Source of the DNA: Bifidobacterium asteroides
Lineage (GTDB): Bacteria; Actinomycetota; Actinomycetes; Actinomycetales; Bifidobacteriaceae
Direction: 5' to 3'
Assembly (NCBI RefSeq): GCF_009683175.1
Contig: NZ_WKKW01000003.1
Location: 124,001-188,000, forward strand
DNA: 64,000 nt
Part shown: positions 26,234 to 35,276 of the stretch, in pieces
Layout: every line of letters begins with the position of its first letter
Numbering within the stretch: the first letter of the stretch is position 1
Made by a program: the position numbers and the translations under genes
The notes under the pieces: model-generated
The model's input: only the letters and a program-made list of their open reading frames with translations
Told to the model about the DNA's origin: nothing
Databases searched by the model: none

Positions 26234-28426
26234 ATGGCTGGAATGAAAAGGTTGTCGCGTAAGGAAGCTGCTGTCCAAGCAAAGGCGTTAGTTGCGGGGA
26301 TGTCAGCACATGAGTGCGTGGAACAGCTTAATTATGATGCACCTGGTATAGAACGGCTGGGCATTCCGCCTTACAACTACTGGAATGAAGGTTTGCACGG
26401 AGTAGCACGGGCCGGGACCGCGACGGTTTTTCCTCAAGCCATTGGGATGGCGGCAAGTTTTGATCCGGATCTTCTTCACTCTGTTGCGGAGGTGATTGCT
26501 ACAGAGGGAAGGGCTAAGTACAACAGTTCCGTACAGCTCGGTGACAGGGATATCTATAAGGGGCTGACCTACTGGTCACCGAATTTGAATATTTATCGTG
26601 ATCCAAGGTGGGGAAGAGGACAGGAAACCTACGGTGAGGATCCTTATCTGACTTCTCGTATGGGCGTGGCCTTCATACGTGGCCTTCAAGGAGAGGGCAA
26701 GTATCTCAAATTGGCTGCGGCCGCAAAACACTTTGCCGTTCATTCAGGTCCTGAAGCCATACGGCATGGTTTCGATGCTCGCATAAGCCTGCAGGAGTTG
26801 TACAGAACCTATCTTCCAGCTTTTAAGGCAGCAGTGAAGGAAGCTGATGTCGAGTCAGTTATGACCGCTTACAACTCGCTCAATGGTGTCCCCTGCAGTG
26901 TTAATGCTGAACTGATCAATCATATACTCCGTCAGGAATGGGGTTTCCAAGGTCATGTCGTTACCGACGCTTGGGCATTGGAAGACGTTTATGGAGATCA
27001 TACCTATGCTTCAGACGCTCAGGAAACGATGGTTCTGGCTATCAGGGCAGGCGTGAATCTATGTACAGGAAGATGCTCTGGGGCCACTGCAGATGCGCTG
27101 GCTGCAGGTCAGCTTGGTGAAGAGGAGGTCCGGGAGGCTCTGGAACCAGTTTTTCGGACTCGGGTTCGTCTCGGTATGTTCGCGGACGACTGTCCGTACG
27201 ACTCTATCGGAATAGATCAGTGTGACACGGAGGATCACCGGGATTTGAGCATGCACATGGCCCAAGAGACCTTCGTCCTGCTCCATAACTCAGGAATTCT
27301 GCCCCTCGATACGAATGCGTACGGTTCTGTCTGCGTGGTGGGCCCCCTGGCTGACTCAAGAAGTGCTCTTCTTGGCAATTACTTCGGCACTCCCACCCAC
27401 TCCACGACGATCCTACAGGGTATGGAATCGGCTTTGAAAGGCATTATGCCTGTCCGCTATGCCCAGGGCTGCTCTCTAACGGGTAATCATGCCAGGTCGG
27501 AACTGGCCCATGAGGATGAAGGCGAATCGGAAGCTTTGGCCATGGCAGCAGCCTCCGATCTGGTAGTTGCGGTGATGGGGATGGATTCCAGCATTGAAGG
27601 CGAGCAGGGCGATGCAGGCAACTCTATGGGGGCAGGCGATAGAGGGCAACTAGGTCTTCCTGGACGTCAGGAACATCTGCTCCGCGCTCTCTTGGATGTC
27701 GGCAAACCTGTCGTCCTTCTTCTTGTTGGCGGTGGCGGCTTCGCCCTGCACGGGTTGGAGGATCACGCAAACATGGCGGCCATTATGCAGATTTGGTACC
27801 CGGGCGGTCAGGGCGGCAGAGCGGTGGCAGGCGTGCTTCTGGGGGAAACATCGCCTTCTGGCAAGCTACCGATTACTGTCTATAGGACTCATGCCGGTCT
27901 ACCCTCCTTCCAGGAGTATGAGCTTGGGAATCGGACTTATCGTTTCCTCGACAGGCTTCCTCTGTATCCATTCGGTTATGGGTTGACATATTCACAAACC
28001 AAGGTAGACAGGCCTTCGGTCGTTCTTTCCGGTGGCTCCAGGCGTATTTCAGTCGGTGTCCCGATTCGGAATGAGGGTGATTGCCCCGTGAGCGAAGTGG
28101 TGCAAATATATCTGGCCCATCATGAGTCTGGATTGTCGGTGCCGAACTGGAATCTTGTGGCTTTTACCAGGGTTGATCTTTCGCCAGATGAACAAGTTGT
28201 AGCCGATCTGGAAATCGGACCAGAGGCCTTTATGGAGTTTGATAGCCAGGGAAAAATGGTTGTCGATGGGGATTTCTTCACTCTCTATGCAGGTATCAGT
28301 CAGCCGGATGCACGTTCAGTGGAATTGTTGGGTCAAGCTCCCTGGCCAGTCGAAGTCAACTTTGCTACGGGCGGTGTTCGAATACTGAAACCGGGTCCTG
28401 CGGCCGTAGCAGGGAAAACGGAGTGA
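26234..28426 (+). CDS. GH3 glycoside hydrolase, probable exo-1,4-beta-xylosidase
   Basis: A 730-residue family 3 retaining enzyme, probably cutting xylose from the non-reducing end of xylo-oligosaccharides. The N-terminal barrel has YNYWNEGLHGVARAG and FPQAIGMAASFD, typical of the beta-xylosidase branch, then WSPNLNIYRDPRWGRGQETYGEDP and AAAKHFAVHSGPE. The nucleophile aspartate is in GHVVTDAWALEDV near residue 245. The second domain and a C-terminal fibronectin-like domain (about residues 605-680) are present. No signal peptide is visible. It shares a transcript with the esterase; only one base separates them. A beta-glucosidase role cannot be excluded. Confidence 0.88.
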   Translation: MAGMKRLSRKEAAVQAKALVAGMSAHECVEQLNYDAPGIERLGIPPYNYWNEGLHGVARAGTATVFPQAIGMAASFDPDLLHSVAEVIATEGRAKYNSSVQLGDRDIYKGLTYWSPNLNIYRDPRWGRGQETYGEDPYLTSRMGVAFIRGLQGEGKYLKLAAAAKHFAVHSGPEAIRHGFDARISLQELYRTYLPAFKAAVKEADVESVMTAYNSLNGVPCSVNAELINHILRQEWGFQGHVVTDAWALEDVYGDHTYASDAQETMVLAIRAGVNLCTGRCSGATADALAAGQLGEEEVREALEPVFRTRVRLGMFADDCPYDSIGIDQCDTEDHRDLSMHMAQETFVLLHNSGILPLDTNAYGSVCVVGPLADSRSALLGNYFGTPTHSTTILQGMESALKGIMPVRYAQGCSLTGNHARSELAHEDEGESEALAMAAASDLVVAVMGMDSSIEGEQGDAGNSMGAGDRGQLGLPGRQEHLLRALLDVGKPVVLLLVGGGGFALHGLEDHANMAAIMQIWYPGGQGGRAVAGVLLGETSPSGKLPITVYRTHAGLPSFQEYELGNRTYRFLDRLPLYPFGYGLTYSQTKVDRPSVVLSGGSRRISVGVPIRNEGDCPVSEVVQIYLAHHESGLSVPNWNLVAFTRVDLSPDEQVVADLEIGPEAFMEFDSQGKMVVDGDFFTLYAGISQPDARSVELLGQAPWPVEVNFATGGVRILKPGPAAVAGKTE

Positions 28427-28427
28427 T

Positions 28428-30272
28428 ATGAAAAAGAAACTCTCAGTGTCGCCGCTCTTTGGCAACGGCGCCATTCTCCAGCGTGACCGCATTCTTAAGA
28501 TTCGCGGGCTTTCCCGGGCACATGCGCGGGTCCGCATCGCAGTAGACGGAGCGTCCGATACTGTCGAGAGCGATCCATCCGGGCGTTGGGAGGCTTGTCT
28601 GCCTCCCCATGAAGCAGGTGGCCCTTTTGCTATGACCGTGGAGAGCCAGGACGAGTCACTGACCGTCGAGGACTTATATTACGGCGATGTTTGGCTTCTT
28701 GGGGGCCAGTCAAACATGGAGCTTCCAGTCAGGAGGATTTTGACCAGGTTTCCTGATGCGCCAGCATGCGGGGATTCTTTGATCAGATACATCAAGACAG
28801 ATGCAGGGGTCGACTTTCTTAAACGTCATCGTGACTTTGTCGGCGGTCCTTGGCGAGCTGCCTTAAAAGAAGATATTTATGATGTCTCGGCTGTCGGATT
28901 CTTCTTTGCCCTGGATATTCGCCGCGAGGAAGGCGTTCCTGTTGGCCTTATAATGACGGCTCTGGGCGGATCGAGCATAAATTCTTGGCTCAGTGAACAG
29001 ACCTTGGCACGAGTGGCAGCTCTGCCTCCGGATTTGCATGAATTGGACCAGGAGCACATTCATCGGGAAGAAGAGGTGTTCGCTGCTGATGAGCATAAGT
29101 ATTACTCGAGATTGGACAGTCGGGATCCGGGCCTGAGCAACGGATGGGAACAGCCTGGCCTTGATGATGCGTCTTGGGAGCGGATCGAGCCTGCAGATAT
29201 AAGCAGGTTCAGCTTTACGGGTTCAGGATCCGTCTGGCTGAGGCGATACGTACGCGTGCCCAGACAATTTTGGGGGAAGAAGGCTCAGCTACGGCTAGGC
29301 ACTATGGTCGATGCGGACCAGACTTTCGTGAATGGCCGTCAGGTTGGCGCAGTCGGCTATCAGTATCCTCCACGGAATTATTCGTTGGAAAAGCTGGAGG
29401 GCGACTTCCAACTGACCATAAGGCTGAAGATGGTTCACGGGCAGGGGGGATTGACCGAGGGCAAACGTCATGTGCTGGCTTTGAGCAGCGGTAAACTTAT
29501 CGATTTGGATCGTCAGGGGCCTTGGGCGGTCAGGAGAGGGGCCGATATGCCCGATCTGCGGGCACAGACTTTCTTTACCCATCTGCCTGTCGGGGACTTC
29601 AATACGGTCATCAATCCCTTATCGGGCTATCACGTTCGTGGTGTGCTTTTTTACCAGGGTGAAGCCGATACCGGTAATCCTGAGGCCTACGCGCGAAGAA
29701 TGGTTGCTTTGATCGATGAATGGCGTCGGATACTGGATGATTCCTCTGTTCCATTTATTTTTGCCCAGTTGCCTAATTATGGTTTAGAGCACCAACGTTA
29801 CTGGCCCAGGCTGCGCGATGAGCAGAGGAAGGCATCCGAAGTCCTTCCTAACACTATGATGATTGTGACTTTGGGGATGGGCGAGGACAATGACCTGCAC
29901 CCATTGGATAAAAAGTCCATAGCCCATTCCTTCGCCAAGGCCGCAGGCGTTATGTCTTATGGAAAGTCGGGTGAGCCGTGCGGCCCTATGCCGCTTCTTG
30001 CTAGCTGTTGCGCGGAAAAGCATACGGTTAGGGTCTCTTTCGCTCATGTCGGAGAAGGATTGGTGCAAACCGGGCCGTTGCTTATGGAAGTCCCCGGCGT
30101 TGGCTTGATCAAAGCCGATATCCGCGACGGAAGTATGGTGGAGTGTCTGGTGCAGGACGGGTTCGATCCTCGTGGGAAAACGATACGATACGCATGGTCT
30201 GATACGGCCAAGCCGGTGCTCTACAATTCAGAGAATCTTCCAGCCAGCCCCTTTGAGCTTGAGATCCATTGA
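28428..30272 (+). CDS. SGNH-hydrolase acetylesterase (sialate O-acetylesterase-like), probable acetylxylan esterase
   Basis: A 614-residue serine esterase. The SGNH block I motif LLGGQSNMELP places the nucleophile at Ser95, FYQGEADTGNPEAYA is block III, and NDLHPLDKKS near residue 490 supplies the aspartate and histidine. A jelly-roll domain like those of GH2 enzymes (NGWEQPGLDDASWERI ... GSVWLRRYVRVP, about residues 230-350) is inserted in the middle, as in the SiaE/9-O-acetylesterase family. No signal peptide. Because it follows the xylosidase gene directly, removal of acetyl groups from imported xylo-oligosaccharides is the likely role. Sialic acid is unlikely, as no sialidase or nan genes are near. 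Confidence 0.82.
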   Translation: MKKKLSVSPLFGNGAILQRDRILKIRGLSRAHARVRIAVDGASDTVESDPSGRWEACLPPHEAGGPFAMTVESQDESLTVEDLYYGDVWLLGGQSNMELPVRRILTRFPDAPACGDSLIRYIKTDAGVDFLKRHRDFVGGPWRAALKEDIYDVSAVGFFFALDIRREEGVPVGLIMTALGGSSINSWLSEQTLARVAALPPDLHELDQEHIHREEEVFAADEHKYYSRLDSRDPGLSNGWEQPGLDDASWERIEPADISRFSFTGSGSVWLRRYVRVPRQFWGKKAQLRLGTMVDADQTFVNGRQVGAVGYQYPPRNYSLEKLEGDFQLTIRLKMVHGQGGLTEGKRHVLALSSGKLIDLDRQGPWAVRRGADMPDLRAQTFFTHLPVGDFNTVINPLSGYHVRGVLFYQGEADTGNPEAYARRMVALIDEWRRILDDSSVPFIFAQLPNYGLEHQRYWPRLRDEQRKASEVLPNTMMIVTLGMGEDNDLHPLDKKSIAHSFAKAAGVMSYGKSGEPCGPMPLLASCCAEKHTVRVSFAHVGEGLVQTGPLLMEVPGVGLIKADIRDGSMVECLVQDGFDPRGKTIRYAWSDTAKPVLYNSENLPASPFELEIH

Positions 30273-30296
30273 TCAGGTAATAGGCGGGTCTATGGC

Positions 30297-30318
30297 ATGT
30301 CCATTCAGGTATGGACAT
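30297..30318 (+). terminator. Hairpin after the esterase gene
   Basis: ATGTCCAT and ATGGACAT pair perfectly around a six-base loop, 25 bases after the esterase stop; a short T-run comes 15 bases later. A weak or partial terminator is possible. Confidence 0.4.
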
Positions 30319-30414
30319 CGGCGTGATCATGCATTTTTGCATCGATGGACATATTAGAAAGCCGCCTCAGAATTGTGGTCAGCGCAAGGGTGGTCATTGC
30401 GTAATATAGGATAT

Positions 30415-30425
30415 CGAAAGTTTCG
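30415..30425. promoter_or_regulatory. Candidate LacI operator CGAAAGTTTCG
   Basis: A perfect 5-base dyad, CGAAA-G-TTTCG, 188 bases before the solute-binding-protein gene. It has the same half-sites and spacing as the palindrome in the lacI promoter. Recognition by the LacI protein is inferred. Confidence 0.5.
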
Positions 30426-30488
30426 CCTGCATAAATGCTTGCAATAGCTGGTTTTCCTGCATATAAAACGATAGAATGCTAATACAAC

Positions 30489-30548
30489 TTGACTTTTTTC
30501 GGAAAACGAATCAAAATTAAACCGGTTCTCGAAACTGTCTTTCGAGAA
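30489..30548 (+). promoter_or_regulatory. Importer-operon promoter and downstream dyad operator
   Basis: TTGACT (30489-30494), a 17-base spacer and CAAAAT (30512-30517) form a promoter. Just after it, TTCTCGAAA (30526-30534) and TTTCGAGAA (30540-30548) make a perfect 9-base dyad with a five-base centre, containing CGAAA and TTTCG half-sites. Its place over the transcription start suits repression. Confidence 0.6.
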
Positions 30549-30602
30549 TCGCCGAGATGTCTATGATGGCAAATCTGGGTTCGAAGATGAACGGAGTTTG
30601 TA

Positions 30603-32285
30603 ATGAAAAAGGGTTCAATTTTCAGGGTCGTTACGGCGGGGTTAGCCGCCGTTGCGACCCTCCTGCCACTATCGGCCTGTGGTTCCGCACAAAAGAGTGC
30701 TGAGAAGAAGGATGTCATCATCAGCGCACCCACGAACGCGACTACGGCTCTTACAATCAATTACAATCCTTTCTCCTCCCTTGCTCTTACGGGGACAAAC
30801 GGAGGCTTGTACGAGGGGCTGTTTTTCTGCAATAGCTACGGGGCCAAAGGTCTGGAGCCCCTGCTGGGCACTTCATATAAGATGAGTCAGGATGCCAAAT
30901 CCATCCAGATCAATTTGCGCAAGAACGTGGTCTGGTCGGATGGACAGCCTTTTACAGCGGATGATGTGGTATACACCTTTGACTTGTTGAGCAAGAACAG
31001 TGCTCTGAACACAGTTGGTTTCCATGGGAGGGCATCCAAAATCAATGAGAACGAAGTCAGGCTGGACTTCGACCAACCTCAATCCGCCAACGGGTTCACT
31101 TTCCTCACAACGGTGTATATAGTTCCTAAACACGATTGGGAGAAGAAGAAGGACCCGGTTAGCGATACCAACGAAAAAGCCGTTGGAAGCGGTCCTCTGA
31201 CTGTTGAAGGCGGCAACTTCTCTTCCATGTCATACACGCTGAAGAGAAACAAGCACTATTGGGATAAGGGGAAGCCGAAGATTGCTGGTATCAGGTACAT
31301 TGTTTATTCCAATACCCAGTCGCAGCAAGATGCTCTTCTTGCCGGTCAGTTGGACTGGGCAAACCTGAATATAGTCAATGCCGATCAGGTCCTCTCGGGC
31401 AAGCCTGCCATCAAGCAGGTGAATTTACCTTCCAGCCAAGTCTCACTGATTACTTGCTCAAATGCAGAGTTGGGTTGCAAGGGGCCAATCACAGACCCTG
31501 CTGTTCGCAAGGCAATCTACTACGGGATCGACCGTGGACAGCTCAATAAGCTCTCATTCAATAATTCATACCTGAAAATCAATGGTTCGCTTTACCCGAC
31601 TGAACAGTATGAGAAGTATTTCGACAAGTCAGTTGAAGATTCCCCGGTACCTATGAAAGCAAGGGCCGATAAAGCTGAGCAGATCCTGAAAGATGCCGGA
31701 TACTCCAAGGGAAGCGATGGGCTCTATCAAAAGGATGGACAACCGCTGAGCTTCGAGGTCGCTGTCACCAATGGAACTTCTGACTGGATTAGCGCTATTG
31801 ATGTGGCGAATCAGCAGCTTAAAAAGATTGGCATTGAGCTGAAAACCAAGCAGGTTTCTTCCAATGAGTGGGGCCAGGGACTACGCAAGGGAGACTACGA
31901 TCTGACTATTTACGGCCTGTGGTTGCCAAATGCGACTGAAGCTTGGAATTTCTACAACCAGTGGTTCAACGGGGCGAAGACCGCGCCAAAGGGCCAGACA
32001 GCCTACCCAGGTTATGCCAGGTACAATAATGAGACTGTCAACAAAGCATTGGAGACCATCAACAGTACAACCGACTCAGCGGTCAAAAAGAAGGCATACT
32101 CGCAGATTCAAAAGCAGGTCTTTGAGGACATGCCCTATATTCCGCTGCTGAGGCAAGGTGGTCAGGTTCAGACCTGGACCGATAAGGTCAATGGATATCC
32201 GACCAAGGATAATCTCTATGCAAATCCGCAGACCTGGGCCAATCCCGATCTGGGAATCGTCATCAAGAATCTCAATCTGAAGTAA
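30603..32285 (+). CDS. Extracellular solute-binding lipoprotein, family 5 (Opp/Dpp type)
   Basis: A 560-residue substrate-binding protein of the peptide/nickel/oligosaccharide cluster. The N-terminus is a lipoprotein signal (basic MKKGSIFR, hydrophobic stretch, lipobox LSAC with Cys26), so it would be anchored to the outer face of the membrane. Family 5 features include YEGLFF, VWSDGQPFTADDVVYTFDLL near residue 105 and VRKAIYYGIDRGQL near 300. It heads the importer operon next to glycosidases, so the cargo is probably an oligosaccharide such as xylo-oligosaccharide rather than a peptide; this is inferred from neighbours. Confidence 0.9.
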   Translation: MKKGSIFRVVTAGLAAVATLLPLSACGSAQKSAEKKDVIISAPTNATTALTINYNPFSSLALTGTNGGLYEGLFFCNSYGAKGLEPLLGTSYKMSQDAKSIQINLRKNVVWSDGQPFTADDVVYTFDLLSKNSALNTVGFHGRASKINENEVRLDFDQPQSANGFTFLTTVYIVPKHDWEKKKDPVSDTNEKAVGSGPLTVEGGNFSSMSYTLKRNKHYWDKGKPKIAGIRYIVYSNTQSQQDALLAGQLDWANLNIVNADQVLSGKPAIKQVNLPSSQVSLITCSNAELGCKGPITDPAVRKAIYYGIDRGQLNKLSFNNSYLKINGSLYPTEQYEKYFDKSVEDSPVPMKARADKAEQILKDAGYSKGSDGLYQKDGQPLSFEVAVTNGTSDWISAIDVANQQLKKIGIELKTKQVSSNEWGQGLRKGDYDLTIYGLWLPNATEAWNFYNQWFNGAKTAPKGQTAYPGYARYNNETVNKALETINSTTDSAVKKKAYSQIQKQVFEDMPYIPLLRQGGQVQTWTDKVNGYPTKDNLYANPQTWANPDLGIVIKNLNLK

Positions 32286-32296
32286 CTTCGCTTTCC

Positions 32297-32332
32297 CCTG
32301 GTGGGGGAGGTCGGATGGCATCCCCCACCAGG
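32297..32332 (+). terminator. Perfect 12-base hairpin between binding-protein and permease genes
   Basis: CCTGGTGGGGGA and TCCCCCACCAGG pair perfectly around a 12-base loop in the 71-base gap inside the operon. With no T-run after it, it is more likely a stabilising or partial terminator element that keeps the binding-protein mRNA more abundant than the membrane genes. Confidence 0.65.
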
Positions 32333-32356
32333 AAAGCATCCTGGGGTGGAAACAAA

Positions 32357-33349
32357 ATGAAATTCTATCTTCGAAAAATTGGGTTTTACCTGGTGGCCTT
32401 CGTGGCGGCGATTACTATCAATTTCGCCATTCCGAGAATGATGCCGGGTAATCCTGTTGACTCCCTCATAGATAGGCTAGCTGCCAAGGGCGGAGCAATT
32501 GCTCCAGAGACCAGGGCGGCTGTTCAGTCTATGCTGGGCGATACCCAGACGGGAATTGTGTCGCAGTATTTCGAATATGTAAAGAACATCTTCACAGGGC
32601 ATTGGGGTGTTTCAGTCACATTCTTCCCGACGCAGGTTACCGAGTGCATCGCTTCGGCGCTGCCGTGGACTGTAGCGCTGGTCGGATGCACGACTGTCAT
32701 TTCCTTCTTTATCCAGCAGCTTTTGGGTATTGCAGCAGGCTGGCGACATGGCAGGCTCTTCGATAATATCGTCTCTCCGGTGGCAACGGTTTTCCAATCC
32801 GTTCCATACTTCTGGCTGGCTTTGATTTTCATCTGGCTTTTTGCCAAGACCCTGAATATCTTTCCTTTGTCAGGCGGGTATGACTATAGAAGCGTCACTC
32901 CTGGTTTTTCCTGGGATTTCATATCCAGCGCCCTGTATTATGCGTGTCTGCCGGCCTTGGCCATTCTTGTATCTTCTTTGGGAGCTGGGGTAATCGGCAT
33001 GCGCAACATGATGGTTTCAACCCTGTCTGAAGATTACATCACAACGGCAGAGGCAAAGGGGCTTTCTCCACGCCGTATAAAGTACGGCTACGCGGCGCGA
33101 AACGCAATCCTGCCTTCTTTTTCGGGGTTTGGAACTTCGCTTGGGCACGTAGTGGGGGGATCGTTGCTCACAGAGCAGGTATTCTCCTACCCGGGGATCG
33201 GCCAGATGATGTTGCAGGCTGTACAAAGCAATGACTACGCACTCCTCCAGGGGCTCTTCCTGATCATTACCGTTACAGTGCTGGTGGTCAATTTCATAGT
33301 TGACCTGCTCTACGGTCTTGTGGACCCCCGTACAAGAATTCAGGATTGA
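32357..33349 (+). CDS. ABC transporter permease, DppB/OppB type
   Basis: A 330-residue inner-membrane permease with six predicted segments. FAIPRMMPGNPVDSLIDRL near the N-terminus and the EAA loop DYITTAEAKGLSPRRIKYGYAARNAILPS, which contacts the ATPase, are typical of the OppB family. The ATG at 32357 is preceded by GGGGTGG; the frame is open further upstream but passes through the hairpin. It is paired with the DppC-type permease nine bases downstream. Confidence 0.92.
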   Translation: MKFYLRKIGFYLVAFVAAITINFAIPRMMPGNPVDSLIDRLAAKGGAIAPETRAAVQSMLGDTQTGIVSQYFEYVKNIFTGHWGVSVTFFPTQVTECIASALPWTVALVGCTTVISFFIQQLLGIAAGWRHGRLFDNIVSPVATVFQSVPYFWLALIFIWLFAKTLNIFPLSGGYDYRSVTPGFSWDFISSALYYACLPALAILVSSLGAGVIGMRNMMVSTLSEDYITTAEAKGLSPRRIKYGYAARNAILPSFSGFGTSLGHVVGGSLLTEQVFSYPGIGQMMLQAVQSNDYALLQGLFLIITVTVLVVNFIVDLLYGLVDPRTRIQD

Positions 33350-33358
33350 GGTATCACC

Positions 33359-34372
33359 ATGCCAGAGGAGAATACTAACCAGTTGAATTCTGTCGACAAT
33401 ACAAAGCTTGTTGGCAACATGAATAGGGCGTCTAGGAACAGCCGCTTGGCCATAATCAAGGGCATGCTGCCCAAACGCTCCGCTCGTCTGATCGCCGGCC
33501 TTTCCATTCTTGGGTTGGTCCTATTGGTGGCCATTTTCCTGCCCCTGTTCGCGAAGGAGCCCAATCAGATCAGCGATATCGGTCTTACTGGTCCATCGGC
33601 TTCGCATCTACTGGGAACGACCAAGTCGGGACAGGATGTCCTGGCACAGCTAGGCTATTCCACCCGAGGCTCATTGATCATAGGGTTCTCGGTCGGAGTC
33701 ATCGCCCTCATACTTTCCACAATCTTTGGCGTGCTGGGGACCTATATCGGTGGATGGGTGGATGAGACATTTGCGCTCATAACCAATGTCATGCTGGTTA
33801 TTCCAGGGCTGCCGCTGACCATCGTCATAGCTGCGATGATTCCGAATAAAGGCACAGGCATGCTCGTGGCTGTAATATCAGTGACGGCTTGGGCCGGCGC
33901 TTCCAGAGTTCTCAGGGCACAGACGCTTTCAATCAGAGGCCGTGACTACGTTCTTGCTGCTCGAATTGCCGGTGAGCACCCCCTGCGTGTCATCTGCGTA
34001 GAGATTCTTCCTAACCTTCTGCCCGTTATGGCTTCCCAGTTCACCTTCAGTGTCCTCGGAGCCATACTGAGCGAGTCGTCCCTTTCTTTCATCGGATTGG
34101 GATCCTCCAGTCAATTTTCTTTGGGAACCATGCTGTTCTATGCCCAAAATGGATCAGCCCTGAACGCTGGTGCATGGTGGTGGTTCCTGCCGCCGGGATT
34201 GATGATTGCCCTGGTCGGCGCTGGTTTGTCCTTCGTCAATTTCTCCATTGATGAGGTTATTAATCCGCACCTGCGCAATGCAAGTGTAAAGACCCCTAAG
34301 GGGCACAAGCATGGACGAAAAAGGACATCCGCCCCGGACAAGACCCTGGAAGGAAAAGGTGGCCAGGAATGA
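33359..34372 (+). CDS. ABC transporter permease, DppC/OppC type
   Basis: A 337-residue permease with six membrane segments. It has the OppC-type N-terminal segment with the following extracellular HLLGTTKSGQDVLAQLGYSTRGS motif, and the EAA loop RDYVLAARIAGEHPLRVICVEILPN. GAGGT lies seven bases before the ATG. A basic tail (KTPKGHKHGRKRTS) extends the C-terminus. It overlaps the next ATPase gene by four bases (ATGA), so translation is coupled. Confidence 0.92.
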   Translation: MPEENTNQLNSVDNTKLVGNMNRASRNSRLAIIKGMLPKRSARLIAGLSILGLVLLVAIFLPLFAKEPNQISDIGLTGPSASHLLGTTKSGQDVLAQLGYSTRGSLIIGFSVGVIALILSTIFGVLGTYIGGWVDETFALITNVMLVIPGLPLTIVIAAMIPNKGTGMLVAVISVTAWAGASRVLRAQTLSIRGRDYVLAARIAGEHPLRVICVEILPNLLPVMASQFTFSVLGAILSESSLSFIGLGSSSQFSLGTMLFYAQNGSALNAGAWWWFLPPGLMIALVGAGLSFVNFSIDEVINPHLRNASVKTPKGHKHGRKRTSAPDKTLEGKGGQE

Positions 34373-35271
34373 TTGAGAATAACAAGGGAACGAATATCAT
34401 GAACGGGTCTTCTTCTTCAATTGAGCGAGACCAGGTACTCCTGAGCGTTAACAATGTTGATGTCGTATACGAAACCGACTCGCCAGTCCATGCCGTGCAG
34501 AATGCCTCTTTCGAACTTCATCGAGGCGAGATGATGGGCCTTGCCGGTGAATCAGGCTGCGGGAAATCAACGCTGGCCTACAGCATCAATCAACTGCTGA
34601 AACCCCCTGGGACCATTAAATCCGGGACGGTCATCTTCCACGATAAGAGCGGTGAAGATATCGATGTCCGTGCTTTGCAGGGTCAGTCACTGAGGAACTA
34701 CCGGTGGGAAAAATGCTCCATGGTTTTCCAAGGCGCTATGAATTCTTTGAGCCCTGTGACGAGAATCGGCAAACAGCTTGGAGATGTATACAAGACGCAC
34801 CGACCGTCCATGAAGGCCAAGGAGCGCCAAGATAGATGCGCCCATCTTCTTGAGATGGTGCACGTGGACCCGAATCGATTGGCCGCCTATCCCTTCGAGC
34901 TGTCGGGGGGAATGAGACAGCGCGTAATGATAGCCATGGCTCTGGCGCTTGAGCCGCAATTGATTATCATGGATGAACCGACAACAGCACTGGATGTGGT
35001 TGTTCAGCGAGAAATCATAGAGGAGATTTCCAGGTTAAGGCGCGAGCAGGGATTTGCCGTTATTTTCATTACCCATGACCTGCCCATGCTTTTGGAGATT
35101 ACAGACACGATCACCGTCATGAAAGACGGCAAGATAGTGGAGCATAATGATTCGCACGAGATATATCGACATGCCAAGCACCCATATACCAGGAAACTCC
35201 TGACCTCTTTCCCGTCCTTGACAGGCGACAGAGGTTCTTTGCTTCGCTCCTATCAAGAGAAGGACAGGTGA
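34369..35271 (+). CDS. ABC transporter ATP-binding protein, DppD/OppD type
   Basis: A 300-residue ATPase subunit: Walker A GESGCGKST near residue 58, Q-loop region MVFQGAMNSLSP, signature LSGGMRQR, Walker B LIIMDEPTTALD and the H-loop ITHD. The ATG at 34369 overlaps the previous stop and starts the operon-coupled form; an ATG at 34399 behind AAGGGAACG is an alternative. The C-terminal oligopeptide-transporter extension is short, ending without the full cysteine-rich OppD tail. Confidence 0.92.
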   Translation: MIENNKGTNIMNGSSSSIERDQVLLSVNNVDVVYETDSPVHAVQNASFELHRGEMMGLAGESGCGKSTLAYSINQLLKPPGTIKSGTVIFHDKSGEDIDVRALQGQSLRNYRWEKCSMVFQGAMNSLSPVTRIGKQLGDVYKTHRPSMKAKERQDRCAHLLEMVHVDPNRLAAYPFELSGGMRQRVMIAMALALEPQLIIMDEPTTALDVVVQREIIEEISRLRREQGFAVIFITHDLPMLLEITDTITVMKDGKIVEHNDSHEIYRHAKHPYTRKLLTSFPSLTGDRGSLLRSYQEKDR

Positions 35272-35276
35272 TTTTG

